The notes under the pieces were generated by a model. It did not search any database and was not told the origin of the DNA. It saw only the letters and a list, made by a program, of their open reading frames with translations. Below, piece after piece: positions 25,614 to 34,864 of a stretch of 64,000 bases of DNA. This stretch comes from Paenimyroides viscosum (GTDB taxonomy: Bacteria > Bacteroidota > Bacteroidia > Flavobacteriales > Flavobacteriaceae). Each line of letters begins with the position of its first letter. Within the stretch, counting starts at the first letter, position 1. The DNA lies in the NCBI RefSeq assembly GCF_003858535.1, contig NZ_RQTJ01000003.1:110692-174691 (forward strand), in the 5' to 3' direction. The translations under genes and the position numbers were made by a program.

Positions 25614-27132
25614 TTACAGCTTATCTTCATTTATCTTTTGCAAACCGTTCACAGCCGGTGCGGTAAGCAGTTTTCCGTTAACGTTAAACCGCGATCCGTG
25701 GCACGGGCAGTCCCACGAAATTTCAGCACTGTTCCAACGTACTTCACATTTTGCGTGCGGACAGGTACTTTTAAGAATGTGTGTTTTTCCGTTTACTTCC
25801 TTATAAACCGCATAATTTTCGTTTTCGTACTTAACAACCTTTGCATTTCCGGGATCTACTGCTGCAAAAGATTCTATTCGCTCTGAAAAAAATTTATCTT
25901 TTATAAAATCGGTTACAACGGTTGTCTGCTCTTTTACGAACTGGGTAAAACCTGCTACAGGCTTAATTCGTGCCGGACTAAACAATTCTTCATAACTACT
26001 TGAGCCCTGAAGTATTAAATCGCTGATAATTTTTGAAGAAAGACTGCCGAACATCATACCGTTACCCCTAAAACCTGTTGCAACAAACACATTACGATTA
26101 CTGCCAGGCAATACACCTATATAAGGAAACCCATCGACCGGTTCGTAGTATTGGCTTGACCAGCTGTACATTACCTTGTCTACATTATAATGCGACCGAA
26201 CGTAATTTTCAAGGTTTGAAAAGCATTCGCCGGTATTGTCGGCATGTCCGGTTTTATGGTCTTCACCACCGGCTATCAGCAGTTTTTTACCATTTACTGT
26301 ATGGGTACGGTAATAGTGGTAAGGGTCTTGCAGATCGTATCCCAGTACATCCGGATAATTTTCATCATTTAAGGTGCATGCCAGTACATAACTGCGGTAA
26401 GGCGCGTTGGTAAAATGCAGCTTGTTTATTCCCGGCGGAATGTGCGTAGCATACACCAACTGCTGTGCTGTAAATGTACCTTTTGAAGTTTCTACAATTA
26501 CAGAACCATCTTTTTCGTTATGTTCCCTACAGATACATCCTTCGAAAATGACGCCGCCCAGATTCATATATTCTTCTGCAAGTGCCTTGATATATTTTAG
26601 CGGATGAAACTGTGCTTGCCGTGAAATTTCCACAGCCTTTTTGAAAGGGATGGGAAAATTTATACTGCTGATGTATTTCATTTGATAATGCACCTGCGCG
26701 GCTGCTTTTCCCATTTCATCAAGTTCGTGTGCCTGTTTATCATCCAAAGCAAAAAGCTGTGCGTTCTTTTCTTCGAAGTCACACCTGATACCGTAATCAT
26801 CGATATTATTGTTGATGACCGCCATAGCATCCTTGCCTGCCGCAGCAAACAATTTTGCCTTTTCCAATCCAAAATTTTAATTGCCTGAGCAAACGACGTA
26901 TCGAAAAATCGTTAAGGTGTGCCGTGGTACCGCCCGATGTTCCAAAGGCAATATTAGCAGCTTCGACCAACAAACATTTTTTACCTGCTTTTTGAAGCGC
27001 CAAGGCTGTTGAAACACCAGTGATGCCGCCACCAACTATAACTACATCAAAAGTAGCTAATTGAGGAGTGATAACAGAAAAACTTCTGATCTGATCCTGC
27101 CACACGCTTTTTCTTGCTCCATCTCTGTTCAT
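25614..27132 (-). pseudogene. FAD-dependent oxidoreductase with Rieske domain, frameshifted
   Basis: The N-terminal part (frame from 27132) has FAD-binding VVIVGGGITGVSTALAL and GTSGGTTAHLND. The remaining part (frame 25614-26867) has the oxidoreductase domain and a C-terminal Rieske [2Fe-2S] site: CPH and CPCHGS. The two frames connect if one T is added to the T5 run at 26904-26908 and one A to the A4 run at 26875-26878 (minus-strand bases). The joined product then reads DFFDTSFAQAIKNFGLEKAK, with no other lesion, and is about 505 residues. Two homopolymer losses 30 bases apart suggest either a real pseudogene or sequencing errors. The gene lies between the SPW gene and otsA-otsB. Confidence 0.8.
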
Positions 27133-27155
27133 AACTATCTTTATTTATTTCATAA

Positions 27156-29345
27156 TTATTTTACTACCGTAGTTACCGCTATATGATTTAGAAATTCAAT
27201 GAAACGGCCCACATTCTGCACCCTGATTTTAGCTTTTGTATTTTTCTTACCTATTTTAAGGGTAAAGGCGTTTTTGGGCAATGCTGCAAACATATCTTCA
27301 TCGGTATCGTCATCGCCGGCTGCAAGTATAAAGGCATTTTTACTGAATGATACAAATTTTTGAATTGCCTGACCTTTATCGCAGTCTGAAAAATGAATTT
27401 CCAACAACTCATTCGTTTTCTTGTACCGATATGGTAAATTGTTCTTAGTGATATGATCCTCAACTTCGTTTTCCAGCTTATTTATGGTTTCTGTCAACTG
27501 ATCTTGAAAACACATTTTAAAATGCAGGCAAACACCCGATGTTTTTTCTTCCAGAAAAGATCCCTCTAAAACAAGAGCATATTTTTCCACAATCGTAATT
27601 AATGCCCTATTGTCGTGCACCCTATTTTCGGTTAGCGGTGTCCAGCCCGACTCGTTGTCTTTGAACCAAGCGCCATGTTCGGCAATTAGTGTTATACCGC
27701 AATCTGCAAACCACAAATCCATATCTTTTCTGCTGCGGCCGCTAACCAGCAAAACCTGTGTATTTGGTACGGACTGCAATGAACAAAGCAACTCCAAGAT
27801 ATCATTTCCCGGTGAAGCCATTTCGGGATACGGTTCCAATTCCCTAATGCAGCCGTCGTAATCAAGCAATATGTATCTGCTATCGGCATTTTTAAAGCGG
27901 ATCATTAAACGTTCTGCCAGTTCGGAACTTAAATTTTGTTCGAACGAATACTTTAATTCTTCGTACATACAGAACACCTCCTGAAAAATAGTATCAAGCC
28001 AATCGAACACCGTATAACCAAAAACCTTCTTTTTAAGTGCCGTCATTCGTACGTTTTCTTCGCTTTTTTCCATTTCCAATGCGTACGCAATTGCTACGAC
28101 CATCTGTTTGATGTCATACGGATGAATTTTTAAAGCATAGGTAAGTTCTTCTGCCGCACCTGCCATTTCGCTTAAAATAAGTACCCCGTTATTTTTTGTT
28201 CTACACGCCACATATTCTTTAGATACCAGATTCAACCCATCGCGAAGCGAAGTAACAAGGCACACATCGGCAGCGGCGTAGTATGCGCATAAAGTATCTC
28301 TGTTTACCTGCTGATAGTAATAATGAACCGGACGCCAGCCTAAACTTGCGTATTCTGAATTAATGTTACCTACCAATTCATCAACCTTTCTTTTGTGCTC
28401 TTCATACGAAGGAACATCGGATCTGGAAGGTACCACCAACATAAGTAAAACCAGTTTTTCATGGTATTGCGGAAAATCTTTCAGTAACAAACGAAATGCT
28501 TCCAGACGCTCTAAAATTCCTTTTGAATAATCCAGCCGATCTACCGATAATATTATGCGCTGGTTGGCAAAGACATCGTGAATTTCGCGTGTCATTGTCT
28601 GCACCGCATTTTTTTGTACGGTTTGCGAAAAATCGAACGCGTCGATACTGATGGGATGCGCCGATACCTTGGTACCCAGCGAGGAATGCGTATTAAAAAG
28701 ATCGGGATGTGCCTTTGATGCATACTTTAAGCAGGCATCTTTAAAATTAACACGGTCTTTTTCGGTTTGAAATACAATATGCCGGCATTTAAGCAGCGCA
28801 TCAAGCAGATCGGACCTCCACGGAATAATTCCGAATACTTCCTGAGAAGGAAAGTGTATGTGATGGAAGTACGACAAGTTTGAATGGTTTATATAAAACG
28901 GTAGCAGCATGAGCTGGTAATCGTGGATCCACAAAAAAGCATCTTGCGGAACATGTGCTGAAACTACACTGCCAAATTTACTGTTTACGTTACGGTAGGC
29001 AAGCCAATATTCATCGTCAAAAATACAATGCCCTGGATGGTAATGAAACAGCGGCCAAAGAATGGCATTAGAAAAACCGTTGTAATAACCATCAAATTCC
29101 TCTTGCGAAAGAAAAACAGGAATACACCTTAACGGTTCCAACAATTCTTTTACAAGCTGTTCTTCTTTTTCATTATCTACAATAATTCCGGGCCAACCGA
29201 TCCAGTAACTGTTCTGCTGATGGAAAACCGATCCTAAAGCAGTAGCCAATCCGCCGTTACTTTGGGTTACCGTAAAACCGTTTTCTGTACGCATAACGGT
29301 AACAGGTAAGCGGTTAGATACTATATATATATTTTCTGGTTTCAT
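27156..29345 (-). CDS. Bifunctional trehalose-6-phosphate synthase/phosphatase
   Basis: A 729-residue fusion of OtsA (residues about 1-470) and OtsB (about 488-729). The GT20 domain shows VSNRLPVTV at 9-17, SNGGLATALG at 29-38, the HDYQLMLLP loop, RLDYSKG and SLRDGLNLVSKEY. The phosphatase is a HAD enzyme with DYDGC at 495-499 (usually DxDGT), SGRS, and GDDDTDED at 677-684. It converts UDP-glucose and glucose-6-phosphate into trehalose, an osmoprotectant. Thr to Cys in the first HAD motif is a small oddity; the nucleophile and acid Asp are present. It starts the run that includes the broken FAD gene, 24 bases downstream. Confidence 0.92.
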   Translation of the reverse strand: MKPENIYIVSNRLPVTVMRTENGFTVTQSNGGLATALGSVFHQQNSYWIGWPGIIVDNEKEEQLVKELLEPLRCIPVFLSQEEFDGYYNGFSNAILWPLFHYHPGHCIFDDEYWLAYRNVNSKFGSVVSAHVPQDAFLWIHDYQLMLLPFYINHSNLSYFHHIHFPSQEVFGIIPWRSDLLDALLKCRHIVFQTEKDRVNFKDACLKYASKAHPDLFNTHSSLGTKVSAHPISIDAFDFSQTVQKNAVQTMTREIHDVFANQRIILSVDRLDYSKGILERLEAFRLLLKDFPQYHEKLVLLMLVVPSRSDVPSYEEHKRKVDELVGNINSEYASLGWRPVHYYYQQVNRDTLCAYYAAADVCLVTSLRDGLNLVSKEYVACRTKNNGVLILSEMAGAAEELTYALKIHPYDIKQMVVAIAYALEMEKSEENVRMTALKKKVFGYTVFDWLDTIFQEVFCMYEELKYSFEQNLSSELAERLMIRFKNADSRYILLDYDGCIRELEPYPEMASPGNDILELLCSLQSVPNTQVLLVSGRSRKDMDLWFADCGITLIAEHGAWFKDNESGWTPLTENRVHDNRALITIVEKYALVLEGSFLEEKTSGVCLHFKMCFQDQLTETINKLENEVEDHITKNNLPYRYKKTNELLEIHFSDCDKGQAIQKFVSFSKNAFILAAGDDDTDEDMFAALPKNAFTLKIGKKNTKAKIRVQNVGRFIEFLNHIAVTTVVK

Positions 29346-29419
29346 AAATGTAATTTTAATTCATCTGTAACAGATTAAGATTAAACATGTAGTTGAAGTA
29401 TCTGCATGACAATCGAAAT

Positions 29420-29614
29420 TTACTTTTCGGAAATTTCTTTCTGATCATCTTCGGGCAATTCCCCGTGCTTATTTTTCTGATAGTCGTCTTCCTGCATTAC
29501 CTCGGTTCCCATAGGATCTATTTTCTCGGAAGTTTTAGGGCTACCGCCTGTATTTTGATCTTTCTGTTTATCAGTAATTTCCTTTGAAGCATCTTTGTCA
29601 TTATTTCTTTTCAT
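29420..29614 (-). CDS. Small Lys/Glu/Asp-rich hydrophilic protein
   Basis: A 64-residue protein, highly charged, with sequence such as KRNNDKDASKEITDKQKDQN and no hydrophobic segment. It lies 75 bases upstream of otsA-otsB on the same strand. It resembles the 74-residue protein at 36790-37014 in composition and in motifs like LPEDDQKE / LPEDADK, which suggests a small paralogous group of hydrophilic stress proteins. Function is inferred only. Confidence 0.6.
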   Translation of the reverse strand: MKRNNDKDASKEITDKQKDQNTGGSPKTSEKIDPMGTEVMQEDDYQKNKHGELPEDDQKEISEK

Positions 29615-30246
29615 ACGGTATTATTTTAGTGATTACTTTACAACGACTACATTCCTCTTTCGTTTATTGTAGAACAAATGCCGCACCACAGCCCGATGAT
29701 CGCTCTAAACGCAGCTTACCCTAAATGTTTGAATTAATAATTATAAAAGATAAAAACTGTAGCTGTAAGGACTTAAAGAATTTAACATTTTAAGGTGCCA
29801 TATATACTTTGTTCGGTTTACAAGCCGGTTACGAAAATTTTGAAATTAAAGTACCGATCTTCTAAAAATATTGACGTAATCATTTTTTATCGGTCTAAAT
29901 TTAGAAATTCAGAAATCAATTTTGTTAATTCGGTAATAAATAATTAACAATAGTTAATTTTTAATATATTATTAATTTTTTTACTTAAAAAAAAATATCA
30001 TTATACTTATTTTTTACAAAATGTCTATTTTTACCCCAATACGTTCAATACTCCTCATATACTTATTTAAAGTTATGTGGCTACCCTTAAGGTTTTAAAG
30101 GAGTTGTAGAACTGTGGCATTATGTTTGAACTTTCATTGATACCTCTTTATAATTCAACAGATTACAATTCCTCTTTCAAAATTTATTATTAATAATGGA
30201 TTACCAATATTTTTAACCGAGGTAATGCCTCACAAAACTATAAATT
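29615..30246. other. AT-rich divergent intergenic region
   Basis: About 630 bp, becoming over 80 percent A+T toward 29900-30000. No gene; contains the promoter regions for the small hydrophilic gene (minus) and the lipoprotein gene (plus). No hairpin stands out. Confidence 0.5.
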
Positions 30247-30564
30247 ATGAAAGACCTTTTATTAAAAAGCAGTGGGATCTTACTGATTGGTTTACTTGCA
30301 GTAATCTTTACGGGATGTAAAGACCAACGAAACACCAATGATGATTATCGCGAAACCTACCCGCGGGCAGGAGGTACGGAACAGCGAACAGACGAGACGT
30401 ACAACGGAAATGATACGCTGTACCCGGACGGCGGTGTGGATAATTCTCAACAGAATAATCAGTCTGGTGACAACCGATCTGGTAATAGACAATCAGGTAG
30501 CGTACCCGATGACGGTATGGGTGCAAATCCAACAACACCCGATAACAGACCAGCAAACAACTAA
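30247..30564 (+). CDS. Small lipoprotein, hydrophilic, similar to the one at 22504
   Basis: A 105-residue protein with signal peptide and lipobox FTGC (Cys at residue 24). The mature part is N, D, Q, G, T and S-rich, with NDTLYPDGGVDNSQQNNQSG and similar stretches. It shares with the 99-residue lipoprotein at 22504 the layout signal peptide, C-[RK]-D-x-R, then short acidic and Asn-rich stretches. It precedes the DUF4142 gene by 27 bases in a likely two-gene operon. Confidence 0.75.
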   Translation: MKDLLLKSSGILLIGLLAVIFTGCKDQRNTNDDYRETYPRAGGTEQRTDETYNGNDTLYPDGGVDNSQQNNQSGDNRSGNRQSGSVPDDGMGANPTTPDNRPANN

Positions 30565-30591
30565 TACAGAATTAACCCAAACCCAAAAATT

Positions 30592-31143
30592 ATGAAAAAA
30601 TTCATTTTAAGTGCAGCATTAGTAGTTGCAACCACTACTGCATTTGCCCAAAAAACAGAAGCTGCAAAAACACAAACACAACAAACAGCACAAAAAGGAA
30701 CCGAGCAGGACCGATTATTTCTGATGAAGGCATTGGAAGGCGGCAATGCGGAAATTAAGAAAGGAGCTTTAGCAAGATCTAAAAGTAAAAACACAGAAAT
30801 TGTTAAATACGGTGATATGATGGAAAACGACCACCACTCGGTAAACGGCAAACTTAAACAGGCAGCTCAACAACGAGGTTATAAAGTTTCAGACCATCTT
30901 ACTGCAGAAGCTCAGAAAATGTACACCACCCTAGATCAAATGGAAGGTGAAGCTTTTGACAGGGAATTTGTAAACCAAATGATTGCAGACCATCGCCATG
31001 CAATTGAACTTTTTAAACAGCAGGTGGCAAACGGTACCGATCAGGAATTAAAAAATTTAGCTGCAAATGCCTTACCAACCCTTGAAACACATTTAAAGGA
31101 AATAGAGCGATTACAAACAACAATGAACAGCAGGAAAAATTAA
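30592..31143 (+). CDS. DUF4142 ferritin-like periplasmic protein
   Basis: A 183-residue protein with a cleavable signal peptide ending near AFAQ (residue 20). Residues 38-175 form the DUF4142 ferritin-like helical domain, with the family helix pair around ENDHHSVNGKLK and FVNQMIADHRHAIELF, whose H, E and D residues could bind metal. DUF4142 proteins are envelope-located and frequent among stress-induced genes in many bacteria; a precise role is not known. The gene follows a lipoprotein gene and is ended by a hairpin terminator. Confidence 0.85.
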   Translation: MKKFILSAALVVATTTAFAQKTEAAKTQTQQTAQKGTEQDRLFLMKALEGGNAEIKKGALARSKSKNTEIVKYGDMMENDHHSVNGKLKQAAQQRGYKVSDHLTAEAQKMYTTLDQMEGEAFDREFVNQMIADHRHAIELFKQQVANGTDQELKNLAANALPTLETHLKEIERLQTTMNSRKN

Positions 31144-31187
31144 CGAGTATTCTTAGAATATTAAACTCTAACTCACCATTTTTTTCC

Positions 31188-31218
31188 GGTAATGCTTATC
31201 TGAACGGTAAGCATTACC
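31188..31218 (+). terminator. Terminator after the DUF4142 gene
   Basis: GGTAATGCTTA / TAAGCATTACC, an 11-bp perfect stem with a 9-base loop, 45 bases after the stop codon. It is the same stem as the 24408-24446 hairpin. Confidence 0.7.
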
Positions 31219-31262
31219 TATTTAAAAAATACAATTACTATTACTACATATAAAATAAAATC

Positions 31263-31358
31263 ATGAGAAGAGAAAAAAAATTAAGCGACTACCGACTAGC
31301 TATCATACTAATTGTTACAGGTACTTTATGCCTTGTACTGTATGCCAACGGATTTTAA
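31263..31358 (+). CDS. 31-aa single-membrane-span protein
   Basis: ATG 31263 to TAA 31358 encodes MRREKKLSDYRLAIILIVTG and LCLVLYANGF. A positively charged start is followed by a 17-residue hydrophobic helix ending in a short polar tail. A partner with the same plan lies at 32832-32930, and the two flank the MscS gene. Small membrane proteins of this kind often attach to a larger membrane complex; here the partner could be MscS, but this is inference. Confidence 0.55.
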   Translation: MRREKKLSDYRLAIILIVTGTLCLVLYANGF

Positions 31359-31410
31359 TTACAACAGTATCGAAATTTAATAAATTTTCAACATACCAAG
31401 CGTTTTGTTT

Positions 31411-32484
31411 ATGAATGAAGAACTTATACGTATTTCTGAAGACCTGCCTGCATGGTTATGGAATGTACTGCTTATTCTATTTGCAATACTGTTAGGTATT
31501 GCCATTAAAGTTGTATTGATCCCGCTTGTGAGGAAAGAAGCCATTGCGCAATCGTCTTATTCCCTATTCCGGTCGTTCATACGCCGATTTAACAGATTGT
31601 TAAGTATACTTATACCGTTGCTAGTTTTTAACAGCCTGTTGCCTGTAGCCCGTTTTAATGCACAAGCATTGCTGATAGCAGCTAAGATTACCGAAGTATT
31701 GCTTATTGTATGCTTTGCAATGGTTTTCATAAAATCGATCAATGTTCTGGAAGACTATCTGTACCACCGGTTTGATATTAACAAGGAAAATAACCTGCGC
31801 GAACGTAAGATACAGACACAGATTGTATTTATACGCAAACTGTTGGTTGCCGTGATCATTGTATTTTCTATTGCAATTATTCTTTTAAGTTTTGACAATA
31901 TGCGTAAAATTGGTGCCGGACTGCTAACTGGTGTAGTTATCGGGGGAATTATCATAGGATTTGCCGCCCAAAAATCTTTGGGAAACCTGCTTGCGGGTTT
32001 TCAAATCGCCTTCACACAGCCCATACGTCTAGACGACGTACTGATTGTAGAAGGGGAATGGGGAAAAGTTGAGGAAATTAACCTTACCTACGTAGTAGTA
32101 AACATTTGGGACAAACGCAGACTGGTACTGCCGATACAATATTTTATAGATAAACCTTTTCAGAACTGGACGCGCACAACCGCTGAAATTTTAGGTACCG
32201 TTTTTATTTATACCGATTTTACAGTACCCGTACAGCAGTTACGAGATAAACTAACGTCATTACTTAACGGACATACACTATGGGACGGACAGGTAGCTGT
32301 TTTACAGGTTACCGAACTTAAAGAGCGTACAATGGAACTTCGATGTTTAATGAGCTGCAGAAATGCAGGTCAGGCTTTTGACCTGCGCTGCTATATCCGC
32401 GAGCAGATGATTGAGTACATACGCACAAGTTTTCCAGAAAGCCTATCCAAAACACGTGTGGTATTTGACAATAATCATTCTTAA
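31411..32484 (+). CDS. Mechanosensitive ion channel, MscS family
   Basis: A 357-residue protein with four N-terminal hydrophobic helices (about 15-170) and the MscS pore and beta domains. The pore helix region reads GVVIGGIIIGFAAQKSLGNL, then AFTQPIRLDDVLIVEGEWG and VLPIQYFIDKPFQNW, all typical. These channels open when membrane tension rises and release solutes after a hypo-osmotic shock. I chose ATG 31411 because the longer frame begins with TTG at 31405. A 31-residue membrane protein is encoded just before it. Confidence 0.88.
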   Translation: MNEELIRISEDLPAWLWNVLLILFAILLGIAIKVVLIPLVRKEAIAQSSYSLFRSFIRRFNRLLSILIPLLVFNSLLPVARFNAQALLIAAKITEVLLIVCFAMVFIKSINVLEDYLYHRFDINKENNLRERKIQTQIVFIRKLLVAVIIVFSIAIILLSFDNMRKIGAGLLTGVVIGGIIIGFAAQKSLGNLLAGFQIAFTQPIRLDDVLIVEGEWGKVEEINLTYVVVNIWDKRRLVLPIQYFIDKPFQNWTRTTAEILGTVFIYTDFTVPVQQLRDKLTSLLNGHTLWDGQVAVLQVTELKERTMELRCLMSCRNAGQAFDLRCYIREQMIEYIRTSFPESLSKTRVVFDNNHS

Positions 32485-32626
32485 CCGACTACATTATTAA
32501 CTATTATTTTTTGAAATATAGTGATAGTCCTTTGTTTTTTGAATGAGATGAATATATACAGCACCATATTTTTGATAGGTTACAGCAGTTAAAATACAAG
32601 TACAGCTACCATTTTTATTTGAGTAT

Positions 32627-32856
32627 ATGCAGGTAGCCGGCAAAGGTTATTGTTTTGATGAAAAAGGAGAAATTATGAAAAATATTGAAGGTTGTAAAGT
32701 AAGATTTAATTACCATATTAAAACCACAACTGATAAGAACCATTTACATTTTATATTGTTTTAAGATACTATTTAGATGAACCGGATGTTTATAATGTGT
32801 CTGAAGCTTTTAACCACCAAAATTTTGAATTATGTTTAGAGGAAAGAGCACCGTAA
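32627..32856 (+). pseudogene. Short gene with a probable frameshift
   Basis: ATG 32627 reads MQVAGKGYCFDEKGEIMKNI, then CKVRFNYHI, and stops at 32764. If one T is added to the TTTT at about 32747-32750, the frame continues as FYIVLRYYLDEPDVYNVSEA and on to a stop at 32856, about 76 residues in all. Both parts look coding, so a one-base loss is likely. I do not recognise the family. The last codons overlap the start of the next small membrane protein. Confidence 0.4.
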
Positions 32857-32930
32857 ATAAAACACTGATAGCAATTATTATAATTATACTTGCAGGTGTT
32901 GCTGTACTGTTATATACTTACGGTTTGTAA
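32832..32930 (+). CDS. 32-aa single-membrane-span protein
   Basis: ATG 32832 to TAA 32930 encodes MFRGKSTVNKTLIAIIIIIL, then AGVAVLLYTYGL. It has the same plan as the 31-aa protein at 31263: basic start, one long hydrophobic helix, and a C terminus of LLYTYGL against LVLYANGF. The likeness of the ends suggests a common origin. Confidence 0.55.
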   Translation: MFRGKSTVNKTLIAIIIIILAGVAVLLYTYGL

Positions 32931-33014
32931 TGATGCGGTAGAAAAAATGAATATTTATATAACTGCTATTGTTAATTAAATTACTATCTTTATAAATTAA
33001 AGACCTAATTTAAA

Positions 33015-33173
33015 ATGTTTACAGAAGCAGAATTAATCGTGATTCGAGAGTATTTGCTACAAAAAGTAAACGAAAACGTCAAAAATTTTCATCGTAAAAC
33101 CGAAAAAGACGTAATGAGTTTACAAATTATAGCAAAAATTAATTTGTTTTTGGGCACACAACAAGTTTATTAA
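33015..33173 (+). CDS. 52-aa protein of unknown function
   Basis: ATG 33015 to TAA 33173 encodes a helical protein beginning MFTEAELIVIREYLLQKVNE. It is charged with no hydrophobic segment. A rho-independent terminator at 33188-33220 directly follows, which supports a real transcript. No family is recognised. Confidence 0.55.
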   Translation: MFTEAELIVIREYLLQKVNENVKNFHRKTEKDVMSLQIIAKINLFLGTQQVY

Positions 33174-33187
33174 TTATCTCACAAGGA

Positions 33188-33220
33188 AATCCAGTATCTC
33201 TTATATACTGGATTTTTTTT
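33188..33220 (+). terminator. Rho-independent terminator after the 52-aa gene
   Basis: AATCCAGTAT / ATACTGGATT, a 10-bp stem followed by TTTTTT, 15 bases after the stop. Confidence 0.85.
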
Positions 33221-33480
33221 ATTCAAGATTAACCGAAACCTTTAAATTTATATAAGAAAACTTTTTTGAATGTACCTTTTCTTTCACTTTTTAAATTTTA
33301 GTTAATAAATATACTATTATTGCAATTATTTATAAATTCCAGATATTTAAAAGTATTTTTATGTACCTTTATATATAACAATTGGGTCTGTGAGATGCTC
33401 AATTGTTTATATATATTTGACCACCCTACTTTGGGTGGTCATTAATTTAAAAATAGTTCTGAATAGTTTTTTATTATTTC

Positions 33481-33694
33481 AACCCGTAGTGCATTATCAA
33501 AATACCGTTTTGTCACAATTTTTGTTTACTACACTTTGTTTCGCTACAAAAATATGCGCCAAAACCCGACATCGTTTCATTTCGTTTGCCCCGAATTTCA
33601 TTCGGGGTTACAAATATTTGACTCCTACGGAGTCTTATTTTTTTACTATATTCATTTTCAATGAATTAATTTTAATCACAATGCACTACGGGTT
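33481..33694. mobile_element. MITE-like element with 15-bp terminal inverted repeats
   Basis: AACCCGTAGTGCATT at 33481-33495 is inverted exactly as AATGCACTACGGGTT at 33680-33694, framing 214 bp. The bases ATTTC flank both sides (33476-33480 and 33695-33699), a 5-bp target-site duplication. Inside are two hairpins, CCCCGAA-TTTCA-TTCGGGG and ACTCCTACGGAGT, and no transposase frame. This is the structure of a miniature inverted-repeat transposable element. Whether a partner transposase exists elsewhere cannot be told from this window. Confidence 0.65.
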
Positions 33695-33992
33695 ATTTCA
33701 ATAATAAGTAATCGGATTGAGTTTTTAAAAGTACCAATAGCTATTTATGAAATTTTTCATTTCATTTCGAATTATTCTTTTTTTAAAAAAGTAAATGATT
33801 GATTTTAAACACAATAACATCACCTTTGGGATTTCATTGTTTAATAGCATATCTTTAATAAAAATAAGAAAAATCATGAAAAATTAAATAATAAAACTAG
33901 AAGATGTAATGATAAGTATGGATGAAAATATTGTATTAAAGTCAACTTTAAACATATCTTACTTAAAGTTTAAGTAGAAAAAATTTAATAAA

Positions 33993-34021
33993 GTAAAAAA
34001 GCGATTCAATTCCGAATCGCT
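33993..34021 (-). terminator. Terminator of the DUF72-nei operon
   Basis: AGCGATTC / GAATCGCT, an 8-bp stem, followed on the minus strand by TTTTTT. It lies 115 bases after the DUF72 stop. Confidence 0.75.
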
Positions 34022-34135
34022 ATAGCTGTTTAGGTGGGTAATGGGTCTTCAACCAAATTCCTTTTAAGTTTTTTTAAGGTAACTTGAAAAAGTTTTAGCT
34101 TTGTGATTTTACATGTATATAAAACCAGAACAACA

Positions 34136-34864
34136 TCAGTCATTTAATAACTTTAAAAACTGCAACGCATTAATAACAGCAGCAGGAGAAGCAGTATTGT
34201 TAAAATAAACATATACTTCGTTATAATTTTTTGCAAGAATCTGTTCATAAAGCGTTTCAATTTCGGTTAGTGAATATTCAGAATAAAACAACTTTGGTAT
34301 GCCGTGCTGGCGAAAGTAGCCACAGCTGTTGTTTTTGATAGTATGTTTAGGCAACCCAGGGTAACTTGGATTGCAGAAAACCGTATTTTTACTTTGCAAC
34401 TTTTCAATCACCAACGTATTCCACCAGCTTTCATGTCTAAACTCTACTATATTTTTAAATCGATCGTTTAAAACATTTACAACTCTGTTTAAATTATCTT
34501 CACTATACAAAAAACCCGGTGGAAACTGCCAAAGTACACATCCTAATTTATCAGAGAATCCTTCAGCAATAACAGAATAAAAATCGGCTATTTCCTGTTC
34601 ACAGTCTAACAACTTCTTGGTATGTGTTATGATTTTGGGAACTTTTATACTGAAAGTGAAATCGTGCGGCGATTTATCGAACCATTTTTGTAAAGATAAA
34701 ACAGTAGGAAATCGATAGAAAGATCCGTTGAATTCAAATGTATTAAAGTATTTGCAATAGTATGTAAACCAGTCTTTCTTTGGAAGATCGTCCGGATAAA
34801 AAATAGATTTCCATGATGGTGTTGCAAAGCTTGAACACCCTATGTGAAATTTTACTTTGCTCAT
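34136..34864 (-). CDS. DUF72 (YecE-like) protein
   Basis: A 242-residue TIM-barrel-like DUF72 protein. Motifs include HIGCSSFATPSWKSIFYP at the start, FNGSFYRFP near 50-60, GCVLWQFPPGF near 107-117, and VEFRHESWW. I chose ATG 34864 because it overlaps the stop of the upstream glycosylase gene by 4 bases (ATGA), which is typical translational coupling. DUF72 proteins often sit near DNA-repair genes and are thought to act on nucleic acids, but no reaction is proven. Confidence 0.85.
   Translation of the reverse strand: MSKVKFHIGCSSFATPSWKSIFYPDDLPKKDWFTYYCKYFNTFEFNGSFYRFPTVLSLQKWFDKSPHDFTFSIKVPKIITHTKKLLDCEQEIADFYSVIAEGFSDKLGCVLWQFPPGFLYSEDNLNRVVNVLNDRFKNIVEFRHESWWNTLVIEKLQSKNTVFCNPSYPGLPKHTIKNNSCGYFRQHGIPKLFYSEYSLTEIETLYEQILAKNYNEVYVYFNNTASPAAVINALQFLKLLND

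Larger units (their letters stand above)
33174..34135. other. Gene-free stretch with hairpins and a MITE-like element
   Basis: About 960 bp between the 52-aa gene and the DUF72 gene. It holds the terminator at 33188, a hairpin GACCACCC/GGGTGGTC at 33419-33440, a 214-bp inverted-repeat element (33481-33694), and the DUF72 terminator at 33993-34021. The open frame 33390-33704 on the plus strand runs through the element and is not a gene. Confidence 0.6.

Noticed and set aside
33390..33704. 104-aa plus-strand frame
   Set aside because: It crosses the MITE-like element and its inverted repeats; no coding character.
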